Positions 1-6,158 of a stretch of DNA of 17,036 bases are shown here, piece by piece. Each line of letters starts with the position of its first letter. The first letter of the stretch is position 1. Source of the DNA: Candidatus Limnocylindrales bacterium. Lineage in GTDB: Bacteria > Chloroflexota > Limnocylindria > Limnocylindrales > CSP1-4. The notes beneath the pieces are model-generated. The model did no database searches, had not been told where the DNA came from, and saw only the letters and a program-made list of their open reading frames with translations. The position numbers were made by a program, and so were the translations under genes. The stretch is from assembly GCA_031292335.1 (NCBI GenBank), contig JARLHH010000263.1, positions 1-17,036 of the forward strand, written 5' to 3'.

Positions 1-1477
1 CCACCGAGCTGTGCGGGTCCGCGATAGCCCGCAGGAACGCGAGCAGCAGCCGTACCTCCGGGCGGCTGTAGAGCCCCGACACGCCCGAGAACCGCCACGG
101 AATGCCGGCCACGTTCAGCGAGCGAAGGATCGCGTCCGCGTCGGCGTTCGCCCGGACCAGCACCGCGTGGTCCCGTGGCCGAGCCCCGGCGCGCGTCCGG
201 CGCTCGATCTCCCCGGCGACCCAGTCCGCCTCCTCCGTCCCGGTCGCGAACGCCGCCTGGCGGACGGGCACCGCGCTGCGCCCCCGCCGATGCGCGACCA
301 GGCGCTTGACGATCCCGCGCTGGACCTCGAGGCGGTCGGGGTCGTTGAACCGGATCAGGCGATACGACGCGTCCAGGATCGGCGCCCGCGACCGGTAATT
401 GCGCCGCATGACGATCATCCGCGCGCCCCGGAAGTGCGCCTGGAAGTCGACGATGGCGCCCGTCGCGGCACCGCGGAACCGGTAGATGGACTGGTCGTCG
501 TCGCCCACCACGGTGATGTTCCTGCGCGGCTCCGCGATGAGCGTCACGAGCTCCGCCTGGGCTCGGTTGACGTCCTGGAACTCGTCCACGAGCACGTACC
601 GGAAACGGGACTGGAGCGCGCGACGCGCGGCGGGATGCTCCCGCAGGAGCGTCAGCGCGAGGCGCACCTGGTCGCCGAAGTCGATCGCGCCGGCCTCGCC
701 GAGGAGCTCCTGGTAGCGCCCGTACGCGGCGGCCAGCTCCGCGTGGCGGCGCGCCTCGTCCCGGAGGGCAGCCGCGCCGACCCCGGCGCCGCCGGCTTCC
801 GCCGCGGTCGTCAGCGCGGCCGCGTGGGCCCGGTACTCCTCCGGGGAGACGTCCTCGTCCTTCAGGCGGCTGAAGAGGGCGGCCAAAGCGGCCAGGAACC
901 GCGTCGGATCGCCGAGCGGCCGGTAGGCGTCCAGCTCCAGCCGGAAGAGCCGCTCCCGCAGGAAGATCACCGTCTCCGCGCGCGTCAGGACCCGCGGCTC
1001 CGACGGCAGGCCGAGCTCCAGGGCATGCTCCCGGACGATCCGGTCCCCGAACGCGTGGAACGTCGCGACGAGCGTGTCGGTGTAGCCGTATGGCACCAGC
1101 TTGTCGACCCGGAGCTGCATCTCCTCCGCCGCCTTGTCGGTGAAGGTGAGGGCGAGGATCTCCGAGGGCTTCGCGCGCTTCGTCGCGATCAGCCAGGCAA
1201 TGCGCCGCGTCACGACCTGCGTCTTACCGGTCCCCGCCCCGGCGACGACCAGCAGCGGGCCATCGCCGTGGGTCACGGCCCGCCGCTGCTGCGGGTTGAG
1301 GTTCGCGAGCAGCGCCTCGACGCCGGCCGGCTGGGCCGGCTGGGTCGGCCGCCCGGCCGATTCCGCGGGGGCGAGCTGCTCCAGCCAGACGGGGATCTGC
1401 TCGAGGGGCGGCGCCTCACGGGCTCGGCGCCGCCGGGGCGCCTTCCGGCCGTCCGGGCTCGTCTCCGCGCGGGCCAT
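1..1477 (-). CDS. uvrD: ATP-dependent DNA helicase UvrD/PcrA (SF1A), 5' part only
   Basis: This is a superfamily 1A 3'-5' DNA helicase acting in repair and replication in the cytoplasm. The gene runs off the left edge, so 492 codons are visible of a protein usually 650-850 aa long. Seen directly: a basic, Pro-rich N-terminal extension of about 55 residues; the Q-motif region LNPQQRRAV (60-68); Walker A AGAGTGKT (79-86); motif II VDEFQD with D298 and E299; motif III GDDDQSIYRFRG (325-336); and NYRS of motif IV (360-363). Motifs V and VI would lie beyond the window. ATG at 1477 is chosen; an in-frame GTG directly before it (1480) is equally possible, and the next in-frame codon boundary upstream of note is the stop of the DUF4446 gene, 60 nt away. 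No strong Shine-Dalgarno is seen (a G-run sits just upstream). It is probably co-transcribed with the DUF4446 gene. The long open frame on the opposite strand here is a GC artefact. Confidence 0.95.
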   Translation of the reverse strand, partial: MARAETSPDGRKAPRRRRAREAPPLEQIPVWLEQLAPAESAGRPTQPAQPAGVEALLANLNPQQRRAVTHGDGPLLVVAGAGTGKTQVVTRRIAWLIATKRAKPSEILALTFTDKAAEEMQLRVDKLVPYGYTDTLVATFHAFGDRIVREHALELGLPSEPRVLTRAETVIFLRERLFRLELDAYRPLGDPTRFLAALAALFSRLKDEDVSPEEYRAHAAALTTAAEAGGAGVGAAALRDEARRHAELAAAYGRYQELLGEAGAIDFGDQVRLALTLLREHPAARRALQSRFRYVLVDEFQDVNRAQAELVTLIAEPRRNITVVGDDDQSIYRFRGAATGAIVDFQAHFRGARMIVMRRNYRSRAPILDASYRLIRFNDPDRLEVQRGIVKRLVAHRRGRSAVPVRQAAFATGTEEADWVAGEIERRTRAGARPRDHAVLVRANADADAILRSLNVAGIPWRFSGVSGLYSRPEVRLLLAFLRAIADPHSSV

Positions 1478-1537
1478 CACTCGACCCCCGGCCCGCGCAG
1501 CCGGCGCGCCGCCAGGCGGGAGCTCACGCGCCCTCCG

Positions 1538-2047
1538 TCAGCGACCGAGCGCCCGGTCCATCGCCTCGCGCAGCGCCGCTTCCTCTTCCGCGGAGAGCGC
1601 GCCCTCCGCGACGCCACGGGCGACGGCCTTGCCGTACACGCGGGTCTGGTTGCGGGCGTGGAGGCTCGAGAGGACGACGCCGTCCGCCTCCGGGTTCGTC
1701 ATCGCGAGCGCGAAGCTCTGGTTGCCGCCCGTATCGTCGAAGTTGTTGAACCGGACGAGGCTGATGCCCTGGACGCTGTGGCGAGCACGGTCCTCGAGGG
1801 CGGCCGCGCGGGCAGCGAGCTCGTCCTGCCGCCGAGCCACCGCGTAGACCTTGTCGACGTGCGCCTCGAGGACGTCCGCCAGGTTCGTGCCGTCGTCGCC
1901 CCGCGTGAGCGCGGCCAGGCGCGCTTCAAGCAGCCGACCCCGCCGCGCGACCACCAGCAGTGCCCACGCGAGCACCACCAGGGCGACCACGAGCAGGCTG
2001 ACGATGAGTCCGATGTTGTCGCTGACGAGCGTGTCGAGTGCGCTCAC
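1538..2047 (-). CDS. DUF4446 family membrane protein
   Basis: A 169-aa protein of unknown function. One N-terminal membrane segment (about residues 12-34) is followed by a basic stretch and a coiled-coil-like region (35-85). The conserved C-terminal domain then has the family pattern: VRFNNFDDTGGNQSFALAM near 102-120, GVVLSSLHARNQTRVYGK near 123-140, and a closing LSAEEEAALREAM helix. That pattern is the basis of the DUF4446 call. The start is GTG at 2047, fixed by GGAGGA (2051-2056, minus-strand reading) three bases upstream. It lies upstream of the UvrD-like gene on the same strand with a 60-nt gap, so one transcript is likely. The family has no established biochemical role that I know of; the topology suggests a cytoplasmic domain tethered to the membrane. 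Confidence 0.88.
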   Translation of the reverse strand: MSALDTLVSDNIGLIVSLLVVALVVLAWALLVVARRGRLLEARLAALTRGDDGTNLADVLEAHVDKVYAVARRQDELAARAAALEDRARHSVQGISLVRFNNFDDTGGNQSFALAMTNPEADGVVLSSLHARNQTRVYGKAVARGVAEGALSAEEEAALREAMDRALGR

Positions 2048-2071
2048 GGGTCCTCCGGTGGGGCTGCGGCG

Positions 2072-2080
2072 AGTCTAGCA
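2072..2080 (-). promoter_or_regulatory. Candidate extended -10 element for the DUF4446-uvrD transcript
   Basis: Read on the minus strand this is TGCTAGACT: a TGn extension followed by TAGACT, four of six matches to TATAAT. It would place transcription start near 2065, giving a leader of about 18-20 nt that still holds the GGAGGA ribosome site. No convincing -35 box is visible. The evidence is position plus a partial consensus only. Confidence 0.3.
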
Positions 2081-2092
2081 GGGCGCGCTTGC

Positions 2093-2153
2093 CCGGCGCC
2101 CGAGCCCGGCTTTGGCCGGCGCCCGAGCCCTGCCCGGCCCGGCGTCCGAGCCC
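2093..2153. repeat. Short tandem repeat, 23-bp period, three copies of a 15-bp core
   Basis: The core CCGGCGCCCGAGCCC occurs at 2093-2107 and 2116-2130, and with one change (C to T at core position 7) at 2139-2153. The start-to-start distance is exactly 23 bp twice; the eight bases between cores are not conserved. It lies in the divergent intergenic region between the DUF4446 gene and the 142-aa membrane protein gene. The conserved core with a variable spacer looks more like repeated protein-binding sites than simple slippage, but that is inference. Confidence 0.6.
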
Positions 2154-2214
2154 GGGGCCTGCGATCGCGGCGGCAGCCGCCCGCGCTCCCTTTCGGCTCG
2201 CCCGGGCCCGGCGG

Positions 2215-2223
2215 TGCTATTCT
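2215..2223 (+). promoter_or_regulatory. Candidate extended -10 element for the 142-aa protein-rarA transcript
   Basis: TGCTATTCT combines a TGn extension with TATTCT (four of six matches to TATAAT) in otherwise extremely GC-rich DNA. Transcription would begin near 2230, leaving a leader of about 85 nt before the ATG at 2315. No good -35 box is seen. It resembles the opposing element at 2072-2080 (both begin TGCTA), which is the only extra support. Confidence 0.3.
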
Positions 2224-2314
2224 TCGGCGTCGTCGGACGCACGCGCGCCCGCCACGGCATGCGTCCGAGCAGGCCCGGCCCCAGCGGCCGGAACACCAGG
2301 AGGCCGACCTCAGC

Positions 2315-2743
2315 ATGGCGAAACGCCAGCGCGGCAGCACGCGACCGGGCCAGCGGCCCCCCACGAAGAGCACGAGCGGGCGCGTCCCGGCACGTCCGAC
2401 CGCCGCGGCGTCCACGGCGCCCGTGGCACCCCGGCCGGCCACCACGCTCACGGACGACGAGCTTTCCCGGGCAGCCGCGATCGAGGCGCGAATCGTCGAC
2501 GAAGAGCGCCAGGCCGGCGCCTCCCTGGCACGCGTCCGCGATCGTCGGCGAGGCACCGCGGACGATGCGCCGGCCCGCGGGCGTGGCCGCGTCGTCACGT
2601 CGCTGGCCGTGGTGGCAGCCGACGAGTACGTCTACGTCATGCGGGACCTGCGCCGGATCGCGGTCGTCTTCATCGGCATCTTCGCGATCCTCTTCGCGTC
2701 CTTCTTCATCTCGCAGGCCACCGGGCTCCTCCGGGTCTCCTGA
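2315..2743 (+). CDS. Hypothetical single-pass membrane protein, 142 aa
   Basis: I do not recognise a named family. The N-terminal 45 residues are basic and rich in Pro, Ala, Thr and Ser and look disordered. Residues 46-80 form a charged, probably helical stretch (TDDELSRAAAIEARIVDEER and onward). A second low-complexity basic link follows (80-92), then EYVYVMRDLRRI (104-115) leads straight into one hydrophobic segment (115-133) near the C-terminus. This layout suggests a cytoplasmic tail anchored by a C-terminal helix. The start ATG at 2315 is supported by AGGAGG at 2298-2303, 11 nt upstream. The reading frame extends much further upstream, but only as a shadow of the opposite-strand genes. 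rarA follows after 41 nt on the same strand, so the two are likely co-transcribed. Confidence 0.8.
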   Translation: MAKRQRGSTRPGQRPPTKSTSGRVPARPTAAASTAPVAPRPATTLTDDELSRAAAIEARIVDEERQAGASLARVRDRRRGTADDAPARGRGRVVTSLAVVAADEYVYVMRDLRRIAVVFIGIFAILFASFFISQATGLLRVS

Positions 2744-2784
2744 CCCGAGGCCGGCCGCCCGCCACCGTCCGGGAGCGCCGCTCC

Positions 2785-4137
2785 GTGGCCCGCCGCGCGG
2801 CCGGAACCGCCCCGTCTCCGCTCTTCACGCCATCCCTCCATCTCCGGCCGCTCGCGGACCGGATGCGCCCGGGGTCACTGGACGAGGTGGTCGGCCAGGC
2901 CGCCCTCCTCGGGCCGGGAGCGCCGCTTCGGCGCCTGGTCGAGGGCGGCCGCCTGCCCTCCTGCATCCTGTGGGGCCCGCCGGGCTCCGGCAAGACGACC
3001 ATCGGCCGCCTGCTCGCCGAGGCGGTCGGGGCGCGGTTCGAGGCCCTGAACTCCACGACCGACGGCGTGGCGACGCTGCGCGGGGTGGTCGAAGCAGCCC
3101 GTAGCGCCGCCGCCCTCGAGGGCCGACCGACCGTCGTCCTCCTCGATGAGGTCCATCGCTACAGCAAGGCCCAGCAGGATGCGCTCCTGCCCCACGTTGA
3201 GGCGGGCACGATCGTCCTGGTCGGCGCCACCACCGAGCCGCCCATTGCCGGCGCGATCACCCCTCCGCTCCTCTCGCGGCTGCGCGTGTTCCGTCTCCAG
3301 CCACTCGGGGAGGCCGACCTCGCCACGATCGCGACACGGGCCCTGGATGACGTGGAGCTCGGCCTCGCCGGTGAGTACGCCCTCGAGGAGGCCGCGGCGC
3401 GCCAGCTGATCGGGTACGCATCGGGCGACGCGCGCCGGCTGCTCGGGCTCCTGGAGACGGCGGCGGTGCTCGCCGAGCGCCGCGTGGCGGACCTGGGGCC
3501 CGGCCCCGTCCCACGTCCCGTCCAGATCGAGGCCGCCGACGTCGCCCGGGCCGCCCAGTCGCCGATGCTCGGCTACGACCGCTCGGGCGTCGTCTCCGCG
3601 CTCATCAAGAGCGTCCGGGGATCGGATCCCGACGCCGCACTGTGGTGGCTGGCCACCGCCCTGGAGTCGGGCGAGGATCCGCGCTATCTCGCCCGGCGGC
3701 TCGTCATCTCCGCGTCCGAGGACGTCGGGAACGCCGAACCGGCCGGTCTTCCGCTCGCCGTGGCCGCGCTGGCCGCGGTCGAGAAGATCGGGGCCGAGAC
3801 GAACGACGAGGGGCTGTACGCGCTCGCCCAGGCGGCGGTGTTCCTGGCGGCCTCGCCCAAGTCCGCGGCGGCCGGGCGGGCATTCTTCGCCGCCCGCGAC
3901 GAGCTGCGGGCCCACGGCCCACGCCCCGTCCCCGGGCACCTCCGGCCGGCTGCCAGGACGTACCGCAACCCACACGATGCGCCGGACGGGGCCGCCGACC
4001 AGGCCTACCTGCCGCGGGGCATGACGTCCCGCCGGTTCTGGGAGCCGACCGACGCGGGGGCCGAGGCCCGCCTCGGCCAGCTCCACCGCGGCCGGCTCGA
4101 CGCAAGGTCGGAAGCCCGGCGCCGCCGGGGCGAGTGA
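2785..4137 (+). CDS. rarA: Replication-associated recombination protein RarA/MgsA (AAA+ ATPase)
   Basis: A 450-aa clamp-loader-like AAA+ ATPase that acts at stalled replication forks, close to the 447 aa of E. coli RarA. Seen in order: the N-terminal PLADRMRP...LDEVVGQ signature; Walker A GPPGSGKTT; Walker B with VVLLDEVHRYSKAQQDALLP, nearly the family consensus; a GATTE sensor-1 region; and LLSR with the likely arginine finger. The MgsA C-terminal tetramerisation region follows, with SVRGSDPDAALWWLA, ESGEDPRYLARRLV, ASEDVGNA and APKS-like ASPKS. GTG at 2785 is chosen: GGGAG lies nine bases upstream and it gives the expected family N-terminus. In-frame codons further back are opposite-strand shadow. 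Oddity: where the family usually reads GATTENPSF this protein has GATTEPPIA. It ends 24 bp from the convergent vapC gene. Confidence 0.95.
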   Translation: MARRAAGTAPSPLFTPSLHLRPLADRMRPGSLDEVVGQAALLGPGAPLRRLVEGGRLPSCILWGPPGSGKTTIGRLLAEAVGARFEALNSTTDGVATLRGVVEAARSAAALEGRPTVVLLDEVHRYSKAQQDALLPHVEAGTIVLVGATTEPPIAGAITPPLLSRLRVFRLQPLGEADLATIATRALDDVELGLAGEYALEEAAARQLIGYASGDARRLLGLLETAAVLAERRVADLGPGPVPRPVQIEAADVARAAQSPMLGYDRSGVVSALIKSVRGSDPDAALWWLATALESGEDPRYLARRLVISASEDVGNAEPAGLPLAVAALAAVEKIGAETNDEGLYALAQAAVFLAASPKSAAAGRAFFAARDELRAHGPRPVPGHLRPAARTYRNPHDAPDGAADQAYLPRGMTSRRFWEPTDAGAEARLGQLHRGRLDARSEARRRRGE

Positions 4138-4157
4138 ACGCGGCGATCCTGCCGCGT
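4138..4157. terminator. Hairpin filling the convergent rarA / vapC gap, probable bidirectional terminator
   Basis: ACGCGGC and GCCGCGT form a perfect 7-bp stem around a 6-nt loop (GATCCT). It begins directly after the rarA stop codon and ends four bases before the vapC stop. The gap is only 24 bp, so the hairpin is nearly all of it. There is no T-run on either side, so this is not a textbook intrinsic terminator; placement is the main argument. Confidence 0.5.
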
Positions 4158-4161
4158 CGCT

Positions 4162-4584
4162 TCAGGGCTCCAGGTCCACCAACCGTTCGCCACGCGCTCC
4201 GCGCGGCAACAGAAGCGCCAGCGGCCGCCGGTCGAACGTCGCGATCCGGTGGACGCCCAGGCGCCCGGCCGCGGCAACGAGGAGCGCGTCCGACAGGCGG
4301 GGCCGGTGCTCCGCGTGCTCTGCCAGCAGCGCAGCGGCCCGGACCAGGTCCTCGTAGCTTGGCGAGACCAGCCGAACGGCTCCACTCGTGAGCGCCTCGA
4401 CAAGCGCCAGGGTCGCCGGCTGCCCCAGCTCCCGCTGGAGGACGTGGTCGGCCTCGCCGAGCGTGAGCGCTCCGACCAGGAGCGGCTCGTCGACCGCTTC
4501 GAACCAGGCCCGGGCGACCGCGTGGTTGAGGTCGGCCGTGTCGGCGGCGGCGACGATCACGGACAGGTCGAGCAGCACGGCCAT
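4162..4584 (-). CDS. vapC: PIN-domain ribonuclease toxin, VapC-like
   Basis: A 140-aa PIN-domain protein, the usual VapC size. The expected acidic residues are all present: D6 in LLDLSVIVAAAD, E44 in LTLGEADHVL, D99 in RLSDALLVAAAG, and D118 in IATFDRR. These coordinate Mg2+/Mn2+ in an active PIN RNase, so the toxin looks intact. VapC toxins cleave tRNA or rRNA sites; the target here cannot be read from sequence. ATG at 4584 lies three bases after the stop of the antitoxin gene (TGA-GCG-ATG), and a GGTGGAG within the end of the antitoxin gene can serve as ribosome site, so translation is coupled. Together with the upstream ribbon-helix-helix gene this forms a type II toxin-antitoxin operon. 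Confidence 0.9.
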   Translation of the reverse strand: MAVLLDLSVIVAAADTADLNHAVARAWFEAVDEPLLVGALTLGEADHVLQRELGQPATLALVEALTSGAVRLVSPSYEDLVRAAALLAEHAEHRPRLSDALLVAAAGRLGVHRIATFDRRPLALLLPRGARGERLVDLEP

Positions 4585-4587
4585 CGC

Positions 4588-4848
4588 TCAGCGGGCTCCA
4601 CCCGCCGGGCCCCGCGTCCCGAGCTCGCTGCCGGCGATTCGCCGGGAGTCGAGCGAAAGGCGTCCGTGCGTGCTGCGGCCCACCCCGATGAAGGGGAGCG
4701 GCGGGGCAGCATCGTGGGCCGAGAGATAGGCCTCCAGGGCCGCCACGATGACCGCGGTCTTGGTCGAGCGTGTGCGCCGGGCGTGCCGGTCCAGCCGGTC
4801 GAGCAGGTCCGGCTCGGCAAGGATCGTCGTCCGCTTCACGGGGCTCAT
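4588..4848 (-). CDS. vapB: Ribbon-helix-helix antitoxin, VapB-like
   Basis: An 86-aa protein if started at 4848 (88 aa from the ATG at 4854). Residues from about 4 carry a beta strand then two helices, KRTTILAEPDLLDRLDRHAR followed by TKTAVIVAALEAYLSAH, the pattern of a MetJ/Arc/CopG ribbon-helix-helix DNA-binding domain. The C-terminal half (PFIGVGRSTHGRLSLDSRR) would be the toxin-binding tail. It would neutralise the PIN toxin encoded three bases downstream and repress its own promoter. No Shine-Dalgarno precedes either ATG; instead an AT-rich -10-like box sits immediately upstream, so the mRNA may be leaderless. The frame stays open back to 4932, but that extension is basic low-complexity sequence passing through the promoter and is unlikely to be translated. 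Confidence 0.85.
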   Translation of the reverse strand: MSPVKRTTILAEPDLLDRLDRHARRTRSTKTAVIVAALEAYLSAHDAAPPLPFIGVGRSTHGRLSLDSRRIAGSELGTRGPAGGAR

Positions 4849-4860
4849 ATGCATGCATAT
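4847..4860. promoter_or_regulatory. Perfect 14-bp palindrome at the vapB start, probable antitoxin operator
   Basis: ATATGCATGCATAT is its own reverse complement. It overlaps the vapB start codon(s) and the downstream half of the TATATA -10 candidate. A dimeric ribbon-helix-helix antitoxin is expected to bind a palindrome of about this size over its promoter, so this is the natural autoregulatory operator. Such an AT-rich palindrome stands out in DNA of this composition. Confidence 0.65.
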
Positions 4861-4886
4861 ATACCATGCTGGACGGCGCCCGTCGG
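4858..4886 (-). promoter_or_regulatory. Candidate vapBC promoter
   Basis: On the minus strand the -10 candidate TATATA (4858-4863) is preceded by a 17-bp spacer and CCGACG (4881-4886), which matches TTGACA only at its central GAC. Transcription start is predicted near 4851-4852, at or inside the antitoxin ATG codons, implying a leaderless or nearly leaderless mRNA. The -10 is well supported by AT content; the -35 is weak. Confidence 0.5.
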
Positions 4887-4899
4887 CCTCCCCTACCCT
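4870..4899 (+). promoter_or_regulatory. Candidate promoter of the serine operon
   Basis: TGGACG (4870-4875, four of six matches to TTGACA), an 18-bp spacer, then TACCCT (4894-4899, keeping only the TA...T of the -10 box). Start of transcription would be near 4906, so the inverted repeat at 4911-4932 would lie at the very 5' end of the mRNA. It faces the vapBC promoter and overlaps its -35 candidate. This is weak consensus evidence. Confidence 0.3.
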
Positions 4900-4910
4900 G
4901 ATCTTCGTTC

Positions 4911-4932
4911 GTGCGCGCCCCCGGGCGCGCAC
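4911..4932. repeat. Perfect 10-bp inverted repeat in the serine-operon leader
   Basis: The left arm GTGCGCGCCC (4911-4920) and right arm GGGCGCGCAC (4923-4932) are exact reverse complements with a CC spacer. As RNA this could form a very stable stem with a small loop, 22 nt ahead of the serC Shine-Dalgarno. The right arm can instead pair within GGGCG (4923-4927) and CGCCC (4932-4936), a mutually exclusive smaller hairpin. No T-run follows. It could be a transcript-end stabiliser, an attenuator or a DNA operator; the sequence does not decide. Confidence 0.6.
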
Positions 4933-4954
4933 GCCCGCGATCGACCGCCCAGCC

Positions 4955-4960
4955 AGGAGG
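4955..4960 (+). promoter_or_regulatory. Shine-Dalgarno that fixes the GTG start of the serine-operon aminotransferase
   Basis: A full AGGAGG seven bases before GTG at 4968. The frame remains open upstream to 4911, so this site is what decides the start. It agrees with the family N-terminus, in which the LRIPGPT motif follows within about 15 residues. Confidence 0.8.
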
Positions 4961-4967
4961 CCCCGCC

Positions 4968-6158
4968 GTGTATCGCTTCGAGCCGAATCTCCGCATCCCG
5001 GGCCCGACCCACCTGCCCCCCGGCGTCCGCGAGGCCGGAGGGCGCCAGATGATCAACCACCGGGGGCCGGAGTTCGCCGCCCTGATGGCCCGCATCGACC
5101 GGCGGATGCGCGTCTTCTTCGGCACGGAGCAGGAGATCATCCTCCTCACCGCGGCGGGCACCGGCGGCCTGGAGGCCGCCGTCGTCAACACGCTCTCGCC
5201 GGGGGACCGGGTGCTCGCCATGCCGACGGGCGCGTTCGGGGATCGCTTCGCGAAGATCGCCGGCGTGTACGGCGCCGACGTGACGCGCCTCGAGACCGAG
5301 TGGGGCCGGGCCGCCGATCCCGCCGCCCTGCGTGCCCACCTCGCGGCCGATGCCGACTACCGGGCCGTGCTGCTGACCCACAACGAGACCTCGACCGGCG
5401 TCACGAACCCCGTCGCGGCGCTCGCCGCCGTCGCCCGGGAGCTGGCGCCGGGAGCGCTGATCCTGGTCGATGGGGTCTCGGCGCTCGGCGCGGTCCCGTT
5501 CGAGATGGACGCCTGGGGCCTGGACGTGGTCATCACGGGCTCCCAGAAGGCGTGGATGGCCGCCCCGGGGATGTCGATGATCGCGCTGTCGGAACGCGCC
5601 TGGGCTGCCGCCGAGGAGGCGCGCATGCCGCGCTTTTACTTCGACCTGCGCGAGGCCCGCAAGTCGGCCGCCAGCGGCCAGACGCCGTGGACGCCGGCAG
5701 TGGCGGTGATGTACCAGGTCGACGCGGGCCTCGCGTTGATGGAGGCGGAGACGCCGGCCGGGGTCTTCGCTCGCCACGCCGCCTGCGCCGCCGCGACGCG
5801 CGCCGGGCTGGAGACCCTCGGCTTCCGGCTGCTGGCAGATCCGGCTTTCGCCTCGAACACGGTGACAGCCGCCTGGATCCCTGAGGATCTCGACTGGAAG
5901 ACGTTCAACGGCGAGCTGAAGGCCCGCCAGGTCATCCTCGCGGGCGGCCAGGGCAAGCTCAAGGGGAAGATCTTCCGGGTCGGCCACCTCGGCGCCGTCA
6001 ACCTGGACGATATCCTGGGCGCCATCGGCGTGATGGAGGAGGTCGCCCTGGGCCTGGGCCGACCGGCGGAGCCGGGCTCCGCCGTGGGCGCCGCCCAGCG
6101 CGCCGTCCTCGCCGCCGGCGAGATTCATCCCGTGGCAGCCCAGGGGGCCCCGGCATGA
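4968..6158 (+). CDS. Class V aminotransferase (alanine-glyoxylate type), probable phosphoserine aminotransferase
   Basis: A 396-aa PLP-dependent fold-type I, class V aminotransferase. Seen: LRIPGPTHLPPGV at the N-terminus; INHRGPEF (about 29-36); TAAGTGGLEAAVVN (61-74), where the glycine-rich loop binds PLP phosphate; VDGVSALG with D168, which should contact the pyridine nitrogen; and GSQKAW with the Schiff-base lysine K194. It belongs to the alanine-glyoxylate/serine-pyruvate group rather than the classical SerC group. In archaea and some deep-branching bacteria such enzymes replace SerC, and here the gene is directly upstream of serA with an ATGA overlap (6155-6158), so conversion of 3-phosphohydroxypyruvate to phosphoserine is the likely job. 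Alternatives are serine-glyoxylate or alanine-glyoxylate transamination. I give no symbol because sequence alone does not settle the substrate. The class call is sure, the substrate moderate. Confidence 0.9.
   Translation: MYRFEPNLRIPGPTHLPPGVREAGGRQMINHRGPEFAALMARIDRRMRVFFGTEQEIILLTAAGTGGLEAAVVNTLSPGDRVLAMPTGAFGDRFAKIAGVYGADVTRLETEWGRAADPAALRAHLAADADYRAVLLTHNETSTGVTNPVAALAAVARELAPGALILVDGVSALGAVPFEMDAWGLDVVITGSQKAWMAAPGMSMIALSERAWAAAEEARMPRFYFDLREARKSAASGQTPWTPAVAVMYQVDAGLALMEAETPAGVFARHAACAAATRAGLETLGFRLLADPAFASNTVTAAWIPEDLDWKTFNGELKARQVILAGGQGKLKGKIFRVGHLGAVNLDDILGAIGVMEEVALGLGRPAEPGSAVGAAQRAVLAAGEIHPVAAQGAPA

Noticed and set aside
1502..1511. 10-bp palindrome CGGCGCGCCG between the DUF4446 and UvrD-like genes
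   Set aside because: Palindromes of C and G of this size are common by chance at this base composition, and nothing else around it suggests a site.
2169..2181. GGCGGC/GCCGCC inverted repeat in the divergent region
   Set aside because: The loop would be a single base, leaving only a 4-bp stem in practice. Not distinguishable from background.
11..2314. A very long plus-strand open frame running into the 142-aa membrane protein gene
   Set aside because: It is antisense to clear UvrD and DUF4446 genes, its peptide is Arg/Pro/Ala-rich low complexity, and the real gene begins at 2315 behind AGGAGG. Stops are rare by chance at this GC content.
4588..4932. A longer vapB starting at 4932
   Set aside because: The added 28 residues are basic low complexity, would start inside the inverted repeat, and would be read through the AT-rich promoter and operator.
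3704..5221. A 505-codon minus-strand open frame crossing rarA, vapBC and the aminotransferase gene
   Set aside because: It is out of frame with vapB and vapC and antisense to rarA, with no domain-like composition. It passes through the promoter region and hairpin.
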